From Rhodococcus sovatensis (GTDB lineage: Bacteria; Actinomycetota; Actinomycetes; Mycobacteriales; Mycobacteriaceae): DNA of 64,000 bases. Position 1 is the stretch's first letter. Each line of letters begins with the position of its first letter. Location of the stretch: contig NZ_CP147846.1 of assembly GCF_037327425.1 (NCBI RefSeq), positions 2,170,001 through 2,234,000 of the forward strand, read 5' to 3'. The translations under genes and the position numbers were made by a program. Shown here piece after piece: positions 8,916-17,122 of this stretch. The notes below the pieces were generated by a model. It saw nothing but the letters and a program-made list of their open reading frames with translations. It did not search any database and was not told where the DNA came from.

Positions 8916-9592
8916 CAGAGCGACAGGTGCTTGGACGCCCCAGCGGCTTTGGCTCGAAGAGCCCGGACGGCGGCGGCTGGATCCGCAGTGCCGTACACCG
9001 CAGAACCCGCGACGAAGCAGTCGATTCCGGCCTCGGCTGCCTGCTCGATGGTGTCGGTGTTGATCCCGCCGTCGATCTCCACGACCAGCGTCAATTCACC
9101 GGCGTCGACGAGCTTGCGAACGGCACGCGCCTTGCTCAGCACCTCGGGCATGAACGACTGGCCGCCGAACCCTGGCTCGACACTCATCACGAGCAACGTG
9201 TCGAATTCCCGAAGGATCTCGAGATACGGCTCGATCGGGGTTCCCGGCTTGACGCTCAGGCCAGCCCGCGCGCCTGCCGCGCGAATATCCTTCGCGACTG
9301 CGATCGGATCGTCGGTCGCTTCCGCGTGGAACGTCACGTTGTACGCACCGGCCTCGGCGTACGGCGGCGCCCACCGCGCCGGGTCCTCGATCATGAGGTG
9401 GCAATCGAGCGGGATGTCGGTCGCCTTCAGCAAGCTCTGCACCACGGGAAGCCCGAGCGTCAGATTCGGCACGAAGTGTGCGTCCATGACATCGACGTGA
9501 AGCCAGTCCGAGCCGGCTACGGCCTCGGCTTCCTCGCCCAGGCGAGCGAAGTCGGCGGAAAGAATGGACGGTGCGATCATCGGGGCTGCCAC
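8915..9592 (-). CDS. rpe: Ribulose-phosphate 3-epimerase
   Basis: 225 residues forming a TIM barrel. Signatures include IAPSILSADFARLGEE at the N-terminus, the metal/catalytic stretch HVDVMDAHFVPNLT, the phosphate-loop region MSVEPGFGGQSF and EIDGGINTDT. Interconverts ribulose 5-phosphate and xylulose 5-phosphate in the pentose phosphate pathway; ribulose 5-phosphate is also a substrate of RibBA, which fits its place at the head of the rib run. First gene of this minus-strand transcript; its promoter must lie in 9593-9755, shared with the divergent small gene at 9756. Confidence 0.96.
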   Translation of the reverse strand: MAAPMIAPSILSADFARLGEEAEAVAGSDWLHVDVMDAHFVPNLTLGLPVVQSLLKATDIPLDCHLMIEDPARWAPPYAEAGAYNVTFHAEATDDPIAVAKDIRAAGARAGLSVKPGTPIEPYLEILREFDTLLVMSVEPGFGGQSFMPEVLSKARAVRKLVDAGELTLVVEIDGGINTDTIEQAAEAGIDCFVAGSAVYGTADPAAAVRALRAKAAGASKHLSL

Positions 9593-9755
9593 GGTTACGA
9601 GCCTAGTGCGTCTTTCGACGGACTCTGCCTCTGACCTGACGGTTGGGCCATTGCTGCTTCGATGGCATGTGCATGATCGGACGACTGGTGTCCTCGGCCG
9701 CTTGGTCCGGTTTACGCTAGAACAGTCCGATCGAGCGAGAGAAGGATGCAGGTCG

Positions 9756-9863
9756 ATGCAGCATTACTGGTTGAGCGGTGGTGTCTACTGGTCCAACGCA
9801 GTCTTGTTGTTGCTTGTAGTCGTTGCCGCATCGTTCGTCACCTGGTGGGTGTTCTACAAATAG
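9756..9863 (+). CDS. 35-residue single-helix membrane peptide
   Basis: A very short frame, MQHYWLSGGVYW... ending ...VTWWVFYK, begins with ATG at 9756 preceded by AGAAGGA about 10 bases upstream. The middle (about residues 13-31) is a single hydrophobic helix flanked by aromatic residues (Tyr, Trp, Phe), as expected at membrane interfaces. It is divergent from rpe and converges on the next minus-strand gene. I do not recognise a named family. Support comes from the ribosome-binding site, membrane-like composition and its place in an otherwise empty gap. Chance remains possible for so short a frame. Confidence 0.5.
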   Translation: MQHYWLSGGVYWSNAVLLLLVVVAASFVTWWVFYK

Positions 9864-9902
9864 CAGCGCTCCGCCCGGGACAGGAGCCTGATCCCAGAGG
9901 AC

Positions 9903-10412
9903 CTAGATAGTCGCTGCAACTGCTTCGTGCAAACATTCTCTGGCCTCCAACACCGAAGCACCAACGGGATCGATGATGACCTGGCCGTTCGACCAGTCGG
10001 TGAACGCCTGCGCTTCGGAGTCGATCGAGGTGATAGATGCTGAGGCCCCATCGGGATCGCGACGCAGAGTCACGAGGCTGTTGGTCGCTTCCGGCTGATT
10101 CGTACCTACTCCCCAGATTCCCTCGCGGAGCACGCCGTCGGCGCTAGCGAACTGCATGGCGACGACGAAGTAGCGCTCGTAGTTCTTCGACGCTCCTCGG
10201 GCGAACGAGTTCTCGACCGCCACGGCGACGGTGAAGTTGACGGGGTCGTTTGTCGAACGACTCGCGATCATCTCACTGAGTCCCGGATCGACTGGTGAAC
10301 ATGCGCTCGTCTGATCGTCGCGATAGCCGACCACGAGAGAAACGGCGAGTGCTGCCACTGCTGCCACCGCACACAAGCTCGTCAACCACACCCGGATCGT
10401 CTGCCTACTCAT
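9903..10412 (-). CDS. Membrane-anchored extracytoplasmic protein, unknown function
   Basis: 169 residues from the ATG at 10412 (MSRQTIRVWLTSL); a GTG at 10433 adds seven residues. One N-terminal hydrophobic helix (about 9-30) is preceded by positively charged residues and followed by a soluble region with two cysteines (SACSPVD near residue 38 and ARECLH near the end) that could form a disulfide outside the membrane. The topology resembles Mce-associated or NTF2-like small secreted proteins, but I cannot assign a family. It stands alone between a plus-strand peptide gene and the plus-strand HNH gene. Confidence 0.7.
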   Translation of the reverse strand: MSRQTIRVWLTSLCAVAAVAALAVSLVVGYRDDQTSACSPVDPGLSEMIASRSTNDPVNFTVAVAVENSFARGASKNYERYFVVAMQFASADGVLREGIWGVGTNQPEATNSLVTLRRDPDGASASITSIDSEAQAFTDWSNGQVIIDPVGASVLEARECLHEAVAATI

Positions 10413-10607
10413 ACTCGAGCTGACCCAGAACACGCCGTCGCACAGCGACTTGTTGCCGCCAACTACTCATCGACCAATACTCGCATGTCCAGCCGGGTGC
10501 ACACTCGTCCGAACAACTCGCAGTCATCGCGCCATCCTCACCGACCACCTGTATGGCTAGCAGACGCCGACCCTGAAGCTATGAATATGCATTCACAGCG
10601 ATGAAAC

Positions 10608-10636
10608 TTGCTGCAGCCCAGCCTCTTTGCTAAACT
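10608..10636 (+). promoter_or_regulatory. Promoter of the DUF222/HNH gene
   Basis: TTGCTG at 10608-10613 and TAAACT at 10631-10636 are separated by exactly 17 bases, a good sigma-70-class arrangement. The -10 hexamer abuts and shares one base with a LexA-type palindrome, so repressor binding would block RNA polymerase. Inferred from spacing and match; not experimentally supported here. Confidence 0.55.
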
Positions 10637-10651
10637 CGAACATACATTCGA
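10636..10651 (+). promoter_or_regulatory. LexA-type SOS box upstream of the HNH gene
   Basis: The 16-mer TCGAACATACATTCGA differs at one base from the mycobacterial SOS-box consensus TCGAAC-N4-GTTCGA. It sits 12 bases before the GTG start at 10664 and overlaps the -10 element. Several M. tuberculosis 13E12-repeat (DUF222/HNH) genes are reported to have such boxes, which supports function. Confidence 0.72.
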
Positions 10652-10663
10652 AGGGGGCGAATT

Positions 10664-11941
10664 GTGGACAGCTCAGGCATTGCAGCGTTCGCGGTAGCAG
10701 TTCGAGAAATCAATCCAGACGTTTCCAACGTCGAGCGCATCGACCAGATCAGTGCACTCGAGGGCTTGAAATCAGCGGTATGCGCCGCCCAGGCGGTGAT
10801 CAGTATCGATTTCGAGAACGCGGTGCGCGACGAACGTAGACGTCGCGGCGTTCCCAACGAACGATTGTCCAAGGGGGTTTCTGCGCAGATTGCGTTGGCT
10901 CGCAGGGAATCCCCGAATCGTGGAGGTCATCTGCTCGGCCAAGCCCGGATGCTGGTCGATGACATGCCAAACGCGCTGGAACTGCTACGAACGGGCGTCC
11001 TGAACGAATGGCGCACATCGTTGATAATCAAAGAGATCATCTGCCTCGACCGAGAGGACCGTCGCTACATCGACGAGCAACTGTGCGCCGACCCTGAAAC
11101 GCTACGTGGACTGGGAGACAAGAGAGTTCGTGGCAAAGCCTATGCCTTGGCCGTCGAGCGAGACTGCGCTGCCATAGTGGAACGCGCCAAGAAGGCACCA
11201 GGTCAGCGTGCAGTCACCTCGCGGCCCGCACCGGATTCGATGGCATACCTGACCGCCTTGTTGCCGATGAAAGACGCAGTGGCGGTACACGCCACGCTCA
11301 GTCGAGACGCCGACACCATCATCTGCACCCACGATGTCGTCGAACGCAGCAAGAACCAGATCATGGCCGACCTCCTCGTCGAAAGGTGCACCGGCGCGGC
11401 CACAGCGACAACCGTGCCCGTGGGAGTCGTCATCGTGATCTCCGACGAAGCGTTGTTGGCGGGAGGACACGAGCCGGCACACGCGCACGGGTACGGCCCG
11501 ATCCCGGCGGCACTGGCCCGTGACGTCGTAGCGGACGCGATCGAGAACGACGCTGCGGTGACGCTACGCAGGCTGTACAGCAAACCCAGCTCTGGTTCCG
11601 TCACCGCCATGGAGTCGACCGCGCGGGCTTTCCCGAAATCCCTGGCCACCTTGATCGATCTCCGAGACCGATGGTGCCGAACGCCGTACTGCAACGCCCC
11701 GATTCGACACCACGACCACATCACCCCACATCACGCAGGCGGTGCGACGAGCGAACACAACGGCGCCGGCCTGTGCGAAGCCTGCAACTACACCAAGGAG
11801 ACGCCCGGATGGTCCGCACGCACCGACGGCACACCAGGACAGCTGCACTCCTTCGAACTGCTGACCCCGACCGGTCATCGATATCGCTCCACCGCCGATC
11901 CGACGCCGAGGCCGCTCGATGTGGAACGTAGAGCTAGCTGA
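10664..11941 (+). CDS. 13E12-repeat family DUF222 / HNH endonuclease protein
   Basis: 425 residues from a GTG with a strong ribosome-binding site (AAGGGGG at 10651-10657). The N-terminal two thirds match the actinobacterial DUF222 layout (alpha-helical, AQARMLVDDMPNALELLRTG). The C-terminal third holds an HNH-type zinc/nuclease module: RDRWCRTPYCNAPIRHHDHI, then HHAGGATSEHNGAGLCEACN. The metal-binding cysteines and catalytic histidines look intact. These genes are multicopy, mobile-looking and often SOS-induced; their true substrate is unknown. It is the only plus-strand gene in this stretch, and its last 8 bases overlap the convergent end of rsmB. Confidence 0.88.
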   Translation: MDSSGIAAFAVAVREINPDVSNVERIDQISALEGLKSAVCAAQAVISIDFENAVRDERRRRGVPNERLSKGVSAQIALARRESPNRGGHLLGQARMLVDDMPNALELLRTGVLNEWRTSLIIKEIICLDREDRRYIDEQLCADPETLRGLGDKRVRGKAYALAVERDCAAIVERAKKAPGQRAVTSRPAPDSMAYLTALLPMKDAVAVHATLSRDADTIICTHDVVERSKNQIMADLLVERCTGAATATTVPVGVVIVISDEALLAGGHEPAHAHGYGPIPAALARDVVADAIENDAAVTLRRLYSKPSSGSVTAMESTARAFPKSLATLIDLRDRWCRTPYCNAPIRHHDHITPHHAGGATSEHNGAGLCEACNYTKETPGWSARTDGTPGQLHSFELLTPTGHRYRSTADPTPRPLDVERRAS

Positions 11942-13352
11942 CAGGCCGCTGCAGGGCCGCCATGAACATGGCGTCCGTGCCGTGCCGGTGCGGCCACAAT
12001 TGCACCGAAGGTCCATCACCGACGCCGGGAACCTCAGGCACCAGAGTCCGGGTGTCGAGCTCGAGGGCACCGTACCGACGAATTGCGTCCGCAATGACGG
12101 CCACGGTTTCCGAAAGATGCGGCGAGCACGTCGAATACACGACGACACCACCCGGCCGAACGAGCTTCAACGCCGACGCAAGAAGCTCCCTCTGCAGGGA
12201 GACGAGGGCGGCGACGTCCTTCGCCTCCCGGCGCCAACGGGCCTCGGGACGTCGCCGAAGGGCACCGAGTCCGGTGCACGGCGCATCGACGAGAACACGG
12301 TCGTATCCGCCGTCGAGCCCGGTGTCACGGCCGTCGACGACGTGCACGGTGACCGGCAAGGACTTGGTCGTCTTGCGAACGAGCTCTGCACGATGCGGGG
12401 TCGGTTCGACAGCGTCTACATGTGCGCCGTCGATTTCGGCGATTGCACCGAGCAATGCAGCTTTTCCGCCTGGCCCTGCACACAGATCCAACCAGCGGCC
12501 GCTGTCAGGTCCATCCAGGGGCGCAAGCGTCAGTGCGCGTGCGACAAGTTGACTTCCCTCGTCCTGCACTCCCGCCAGACCGTCACGCACCGCGTCCAGC
12601 TTCCCCGGGTCACCACCGTCGAGATACACCGCATACGGCGAGTATCGCCCCTCCTCACCGCCGGTGACGAGTGCCAACTCCTCGGCCGAAATCTCGCCGG
12701 GGCGGGCGACCAGATGCACTGCGGGCCTGGTGTCGTCAGCTTCGAGAACATCGGCGAGTTCGGCTGCATCGGCACCGAGAGCGTCCGCGAAGGCCTGCGC
12801 AATCCACTTGGGATGTGCGTGTTCGAATGCGAGATGTCCGACCGGATCCTTGGCCGCGTCCGGAGCGAGTTCGTCCACCCACTGACCAGCGGTCTTCTCG
12901 GACACTCGCCTGAGTACGGCATTGACGAAACCGGCTTTGCCGCTGCCGAATTCAGCGCGCGTCAGATCGACGGACGTTGCTACCGCCGCGTGCGGAGCGA
13001 CCCTCGTGCGAAGCAACTGATAGGCACCCAGACGCAGAATGTCGAGCAGTCCCCCGTCGATCTCGGAAATCGCTCGACCCGAACCGCTTTCGATCACCGC
13101 GTCGAGGAGGCCACGTGCACGCGACGCACCGTACGCAAGCTCGGTAGCCAGCGCGGCATCGCGAGTGTCCAGCTTGCGGTCGCGCAGCAGCCCAGGGAGT
13201 ACCAGGTTCGCGTACGCGTCGCGCTCACGGACAGCCTTCAATACATCGCGGGCAGCCAACCTGGCCTTGTCGACGGGCGGCGCGGACGATGGACCGTTGC
13301 CGCGTTCGGGGCGGTTACCCTTCGCACTCCGAGATGCCGGCCGCTTGTTCAC
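11934..13352 (-). CDS. rsmB: 16S rRNA m5C967 methyltransferase (RsmB/Fmu)
   Basis: 472 residues: a basic N-terminal tail, a NusB-like RNA-binding domain (about 30-165), and a SAM-dependent Rossmann methyltransferase domain (LCAGPGGKAALLGAI for SAM binding). The two catalytic cysteines of RNA m5C methyltransferases are present in VDAPCTGLGALRRRPEARWR and YSTCSPHLSE. It methylates C967 of 16S rRNA in E. coli. Its GTG start overlaps the fmt stop (GTGA), the common fmt-rsmB arrangement. Confidence 0.95.
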   Translation of the reverse strand: MNKRPASRSAKGNRPERGNGPSSAPPVDKARLAARDVLKAVRERDAYANLVLPGLLRDRKLDTRDAALATELAYGASRARGLLDAVIESGSGRAISEIDGGLLDILRLGAYQLLRTRVAPHAAVATSVDLTRAEFGSGKAGFVNAVLRRVSEKTAGQWVDELAPDAAKDPVGHLAFEHAHPKWIAQAFADALGADAAELADVLEADDTRPAVHLVARPGEISAEELALVTGGEEGRYSPYAVYLDGGDPGKLDAVRDGLAGVQDEGSQLVARALTLAPLDGPDSGRWLDLCAGPGGKAALLGAIAEIDGAHVDAVEPTPHRAELVRKTTKSLPVTVHVVDGRDTGLDGGYDRVLVDAPCTGLGALRRRPEARWRREAKDVAALVSLQRELLASALKLVRPGGVVVYSTCSPHLSETVAVIADAIRRYGALELDTRTLVPEVPGVGDGPSVQLWPHRHGTDAMFMAALQRPVS

Positions 13353-14272
13353 AGGGCTACCGCCGTTTCGGTCAGACGGGCACCACGTGCCCAGTCGAGT
13401 GCGTTCATCAATTTCTTGCCCTGTGGCTGGATGTCACCGAGCGACACGGCGTTGGTCGCCGTTCCCACGAACACACCGTCTTTTCTGACCACGATGCGGC
13501 CGGGTTCGAGTACCACGTCGGAGTGCGCCACCGGCGCAACCTTCAGCCGAATGTCGCCGATCGTCGTCCATGCACCAGGTGCTGGGGTCACCGAGCGAAC
13601 ATGCCGATCGACTGCGGCAGCAGAGGAAGACCAATCGATTCGAGCCGAGTCCACGGTCACTTTGTGCGCATAGGACACGCCATCCTCGGATTGAGCGATG
13701 GCCGACGCTTCTCCCGATTCAATTGCATCCAGTGTGGCGGTCAGCAGCTCAGCGCCGCTGACGGCGAGCCGGGCGAGAAGATCCCCGGCAGTATCAGTGG
13801 GCTTGATGGACTCTGTGACCACCCCCAGGACCGGACCGGTGTCCATGCCTTGCTCGAGCAGAAACGTGGACGCACCGGTGACGTCGTCCCCTGCGGCGAT
13901 GGCAGCCTGCACCGGTGCCGCACCGCGCCAGGCAGGCAGGAGGGAGAAGTGGAGATTGATCCATCCGAACTTCGGGATGTTCAGCACCGGACGCGGCAGC
14001 AACGCACCGTACGCGACTACCGGGCAGACGTCTGGGGCGAGCTCGGTGAGTGCTTCGAGGAACTGCGGGTCGGACGGTCGGTCAGGGGTCAGTACCGGAA
14101 TGCCGTGCTCATCCGCGAGGATGCCGACGGGTGAGCGACTGACTCGTCGCCCACGCCCTGCAGCTGCGTCGGGACGCGTGACCACGGCGACCACTTCGTG
14201 CCTATCCGACTCGATCAGTCGCTTCAGCGACGGAACTGCCGGGTCAGGCGTACCTGCGAACACAACTCGCAC
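13349..14272 (-). CDS. fmt: Methionyl-tRNA formyltransferase
   Basis: 307 residues from a GTG (VRVVFAGTPD). The N-terminal formyltransferase domain contains the active-site region GWINLHFSLLPAWRGAAPVQ; the C-terminal beta-barrel domain binds initiator tRNA. It transfers a formyl group from 10-formyl-THF to Met-tRNAi, needed for bacterial translation initiation. No def (peptide deformylase) gene lies beside it, unlike in many genomes; priA and metK lie upstream past a PadR regulator. Confidence 0.96.
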   Translation of the reverse strand: MRVVFAGTPDPAVPSLKRLIESDRHEVVAVVTRPDAAAGRGRRVSRSPVGILADEHGIPVLTPDRPSDPQFLEALTELAPDVCPVVAYGALLPRPVLNIPKFGWINLHFSLLPAWRGAAPVQAAIAAGDDVTGASTFLLEQGMDTGPVLGVVTESIKPTDTAGDLLARLAVSGAELLTATLDAIESGEASAIAQSEDGVSYAHKVTVDSARIDWSSSAAAVDRHVRSVTPAPGAWTTIGDIRLKVAPVAHSDVVLEPGRIVVRKDGVFVGTATNAVSLGDIQPQGKKLMNALDWARGARLTETAVAL

Positions 14273-14316
14273 CAGTGGACTCCCACGAATAAGTAGAACG
14301 GATTATCACGAACCAC

Positions 14317-14949
14317 CTATTCTAAGGATCCTCGGTCGGTCGAGTCCGAGTCGGGCCGATCCTCCTCCGCCAGGATCCGATACAGGCGTCGCCGAGCGTC
14401 CGTCAGTACCTCACTCGCCGCTTTCACCTGGTCTGTCGTTCCCACTGCGGCAACCTGCCCAGCCGCGCCCATCAACAGACCGATCAGCCCGCGAAGGTCC
14501 ATGGCATCACCGCCGACACTGCTGCGAACGTCGTCCCAGGGCGACCCGAGATCTGCGCGGTGTTCGTCGACGAACTTCCGACCTGCCTCGGTCAGACGAG
14601 CAGTCTTGCGACCCTCCACCTTCTCGATGAGGACCAGACCCTCGTCTTCGAGCTGCGACAGAGCGGGATAGATGGAGCCCGGACTCGGCTTCCATGCACC
14701 GTCACTCTTGGACACGATTTGCTGGATGAGCTCGTAGCCATGCATCGGCGACTCGTCGAGCAGGAGCAGAACGGCCGCCCGTACGTCTCCCCGACGGCCA
14801 CGCCCTCCTCTTCCTCTGCCGCGCCCGAGACTGCCACCTACTCCAAATCCCCCCGGCCCTCCGTGACCGCCGTGCCTGCCGCGTCGATGTGGGTGAGGCT
14901 GCTCGCCTCCTGCCCAGGGCCACCGTTGTGCTTCGTAAAAGTTATCCAT
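14317..14949 (-). CDS. PadR-family transcriptional regulator with Gly/Arg/His-rich head
   Basis: 210 residues from the ATG at 14949 (MDNFYEAQRWPWAGG), chosen for the AAGGAGA site just upstream; frames extending to 14997 would run through an operator-like palindrome. Residues about 17-55 are extremely rich in Gly, Arg and His. The PadR winged helix follows: VRAAVLLLLDESPMHGYELI, then PSPGSIYPALSQLEDEGLV and GRKTARLTEAGRKF. PadR proteins are usually repressors answering to small aromatics, drugs or metals. The histidine-rich head is common in actinobacterial members and could bind metal (inference). No transporter or enzyme target lies adjacent, so autoregulation is the best-supported prediction. 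Confidence 0.88.
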   Translation of the reverse strand: MDNFYEAQRWPWAGGEQPHPHRRGRHGGHGGPGGFGVGGSLGRGRGRGGRGRRGDVRAAVLLLLDESPMHGYELIQQIVSKSDGAWKPSPGSIYPALSQLEDEGLVLIEKVEGRKTARLTEAGRKFVDEHRADLGSPWDDVRSSVGGDAMDLRGLIGLLMGAAGQVAAVGTTDQVKAASEVLTDARRRLYRILAEEDRPDSDSTDRGSLE

Positions 14950-14979
14950 GTCCGTCTCCTTCATAGTTGCTTGGACATA

Positions 14980-14997
14980 TTGACGATATATCGACAA
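14980..14997 (-). promoter_or_regulatory. Palindromic operator upstream of padR-family gene
   Basis: The 18-mer TTGACGATATATCGACAA is a palindrome in all positions except the single bases flanking the CGATATATCG core. It lies 30 bases before the chosen PadR start. GATATATC-type cores are typical of PadR operators, so it is probably the autoregulatory site. Confidence 0.7.
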
Positions 14998-15049
14998 TGC
15001 ATCTTTGACAAGCCTGCGTCGTCGGCCGGCAGCCAGCTACGCCGCTACG

Positions 15050-17122
15050 TCAGCCGATTCTGATCGGGTCGATCTGCACCCGGACTGCTTCGGTGTTCTT
15101 CTTCGCGCTGCTCGCAGCCTGCGAGTCGGCCAACGCTCGAGCCAGGGCGCCGCCGTCCCGACGAGGTACTCGGAGCAGAATTCGCTGCACGTCTCCCGGA
15201 ATCCTGTCCTCACCGCCACCCGCAGGCAGCCGCTGTCCCTCGGGAAGCTCGACCGGCCCAAGGATCTCGGTGTCCTCCGGCAGCGCAGTGTTATCGACCA
15301 GAGCCGTGATTGCGGCAGTCGTTCCATCGATGGCTGCGACGTGGACGGCGGGCGGAAATCTGACCTCGACTCGTTCGTCGAGCTGGCTGCGTGCATGGCC
15401 GACCGGGTCCCACCGCACAAGCGCCTGAACCGTCGGGATCTCCGATTCGGCCACGACGACGACTCGCCCACCGTCCGCACCCGACCGAACGAGCGCGCCC
15501 GCGGTCATCCATCGTCGCAGCGTCTCCTCGGCAGCGCGCAAATCCGCGCGGCCGAGCAACGCCCAACCGTCCAGAAGCAGTGCCGCGCCGTAACCGCCAG
15601 GAGTCCTCGGTTCCGCACCCACCGTGGAAATCACCAGCGACGGACCGGGCGCCACCGAGTCCAGAACCGACGCACCACCCGAAGTGTGCACCGGCACACC
15701 AGGAAACGCGCGGCCCAGTTCTTCTGCAGTGCGGTGCGCACCGATCACGACGGCGCGAAGCGTCCGCGAACCGCAGACGGTGCACTTGTGGTTCGTGTCC
15801 GCTATTCCACACCATCGACACGTGGGGCTACCTGCCCCGTCGGCGCCCGGAGCCGACGGTAGCGACAGAGGCCCGTTGCATCGTCGGCATCGCGCCGGAT
15901 TGCGACACTTGCCGCATGCCAGCGACGGAACGTACCCGCCGCGAGGAACCTGGACGAGAACGCCAAGGCCGTCCTTCAGCGCCGCACGAGCCGCTTCGAA
16001 TGCGATTGCAGGTAATCGGGCGGCGCGTGCACCTGGATCCCGAGCCAACGCGTGATCGCTGTCCGCCAAGGCCACGATATGAGGTTGACGTGCACGCACC
16101 GTCTCTCTGGGCGCGAGAAGGTCGTGTGCCCAACCGGCGTCGACGAGAGCCTCGGCTTCTGCGGTTCGGGCGTGCCCGGCGAGCACGACCGCACACCCGG
16201 TTCCATGCGCACGCAGAAGCGCAACCTCGCGGGCATGTGGATACGGCGACCGTGGCTCGGCATATCCGTCGTCACCGTCGTCCCACAACACCATCAGCCC
16301 CAGGTTCTGCACCGGTGCGAACACCGAACTTCGGGTACCGACAACGATCGAAACCTCACGGCGCAACGCCGCGAGCCACCGACGGTAGCGTTTCGCAGGG
16401 CCGAGGCCAGCCGACAACGCGACCACCGAATCCGCTCCCACCACCGACTCGCACGCAGCCGTCATCCGGTCGAGATCACGTTGATCGGGAACGACTACGA
16501 CCGCACTGCGTCCGGAACTTGCCGTGACTGCAGCGATCTCGGCGATGCGGCGAGGCCAGTCCTCACCGGGGAGCGCCTGCCACACCGCGCGGGGACTTCG
16601 ATTGGCGCGAACAGCATCGACGAACGCGCCGCCGTGGGTGTACCGATCCCACCCGGTGACGTCTGTGGGCGCGGTGATGGTGGGCAGCTCCGCAACAGGT
16701 TCTGATTCCACCTTCGCGTGCCGCGGTGGCACCGCCAATCTCAGGACATCGGCTCTGGTACCCGCGTACCGATGCGCCACCGCGGACACCAACTCGGTGA
16801 TCTCGGGGGTCAGCACCCGTTCCGATGACACGACACGGTCGAGAAAGCCGAGTTTGCCAGTGTGGTCACTGGTCGCCGCACGCTCGAGAATGTAGCCGTC
16901 GACGAGCCTGCCGGCGAACCGAATGCGAACGCGAACACCAGGTTTCGCATCGGAGTCGAACTGCGCGGGAACGAGGTAGTCGAACTCGCGGTCGAGGTGC
17001 GGGAGAGGCAAAAGCGGCAGCACCCGAGCAATGGGAAGCTCGGGTGCTGCCGCTGAAGTTACCCCGCTCAGGCGAGTCCCGCGGCCGCGCGAAGCTTGTC
17101 GGCCCGGTCGGTCGACTCCCAT
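15050..17122 (-). CDS. priA: PriA-like primosomal protein N', helicase motifs degenerate
   Basis: Up to 690 residues. The N-terminal 3'-DNA-binding domain is recognisable (ELPIARVLPLLPLPHLDREFDYLV across about residues 28-51, in pieces) and a zinc-binding module has eight cysteines in four CxxC-type pairs (CGKCRNPARCRRC; CRWCG...CTVCG). The helicase core lacks a Walker A GxGKT loop and the DEEH box reads WDDGDDG, as in mycobacterial PriA-like proteins annotated as lacking helicase activity. It may load replication-restart factors without unwinding. The start is uncertain: the ATG at 17122 overlaps the metK end by 55 bases, and no better in-frame ATG/GTG lies between that and the conserved segment. 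Confidence 0.85.
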   Translation of the reverse strand: MGVDRPGRQASRGRGTRLSGVTSAAAPELPIARVLPLLPLPHLDREFDYLVPAQFDSDAKPGVRVRIRFAGRLVDGYILERAATSDHTGKLGFLDRVVSSERVLTPEITELVSAVAHRYAGTRADVLRLAVPPRHAKVESEPVAELPTITAPTDVTGWDRYTHGGAFVDAVRANRSPRAVWQALPGEDWPRRIAEIAAVTASSGRSAVVVVPDQRDLDRMTAACESVVGADSVVALSAGLGPAKRYRRWLAALRREVSIVVGTRSSVFAPVQNLGLMVLWDDGDDGYAEPRSPYPHAREVALLRAHGTGCAVVLAGHARTAEAEALVDAGWAHDLLAPRETVRARQPHIVALADSDHALARDPGARAARLPAIAFEAARAALKDGLGVLVQVPRGGYVPSLACGKCRNPARCRRCNGPLSLPSAPGADGAGSPTCRWCGIADTNHKCTVCGSRTLRAVVIGAHRTAEELGRAFPGVPVHTSGGASVLDSVAPGPSLVISTVGAEPRTPGGYGAALLLDGWALLGRADLRAAEETLRRWMTAGALVRSGADGGRVVVVAESEIPTVQALVRWDPVGHARSQLDERVEVRFPPAVHVAAIDGTTAAITALVDNTALPEDTEILGPVELPEGQRLPAGGGEDRIPGDVQRILLRVPRRDGGALARALADSQAASSAKKNTEAVRVQIDPIRIG

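Noticed and set aside
10664..11941. HNH gene as part of an insertion sequence or phage
   Set aside because: No inverted repeats, transposase or phage genes flank it; DUF222/HNH genes are common chromosomal repeats in actinobacteria.
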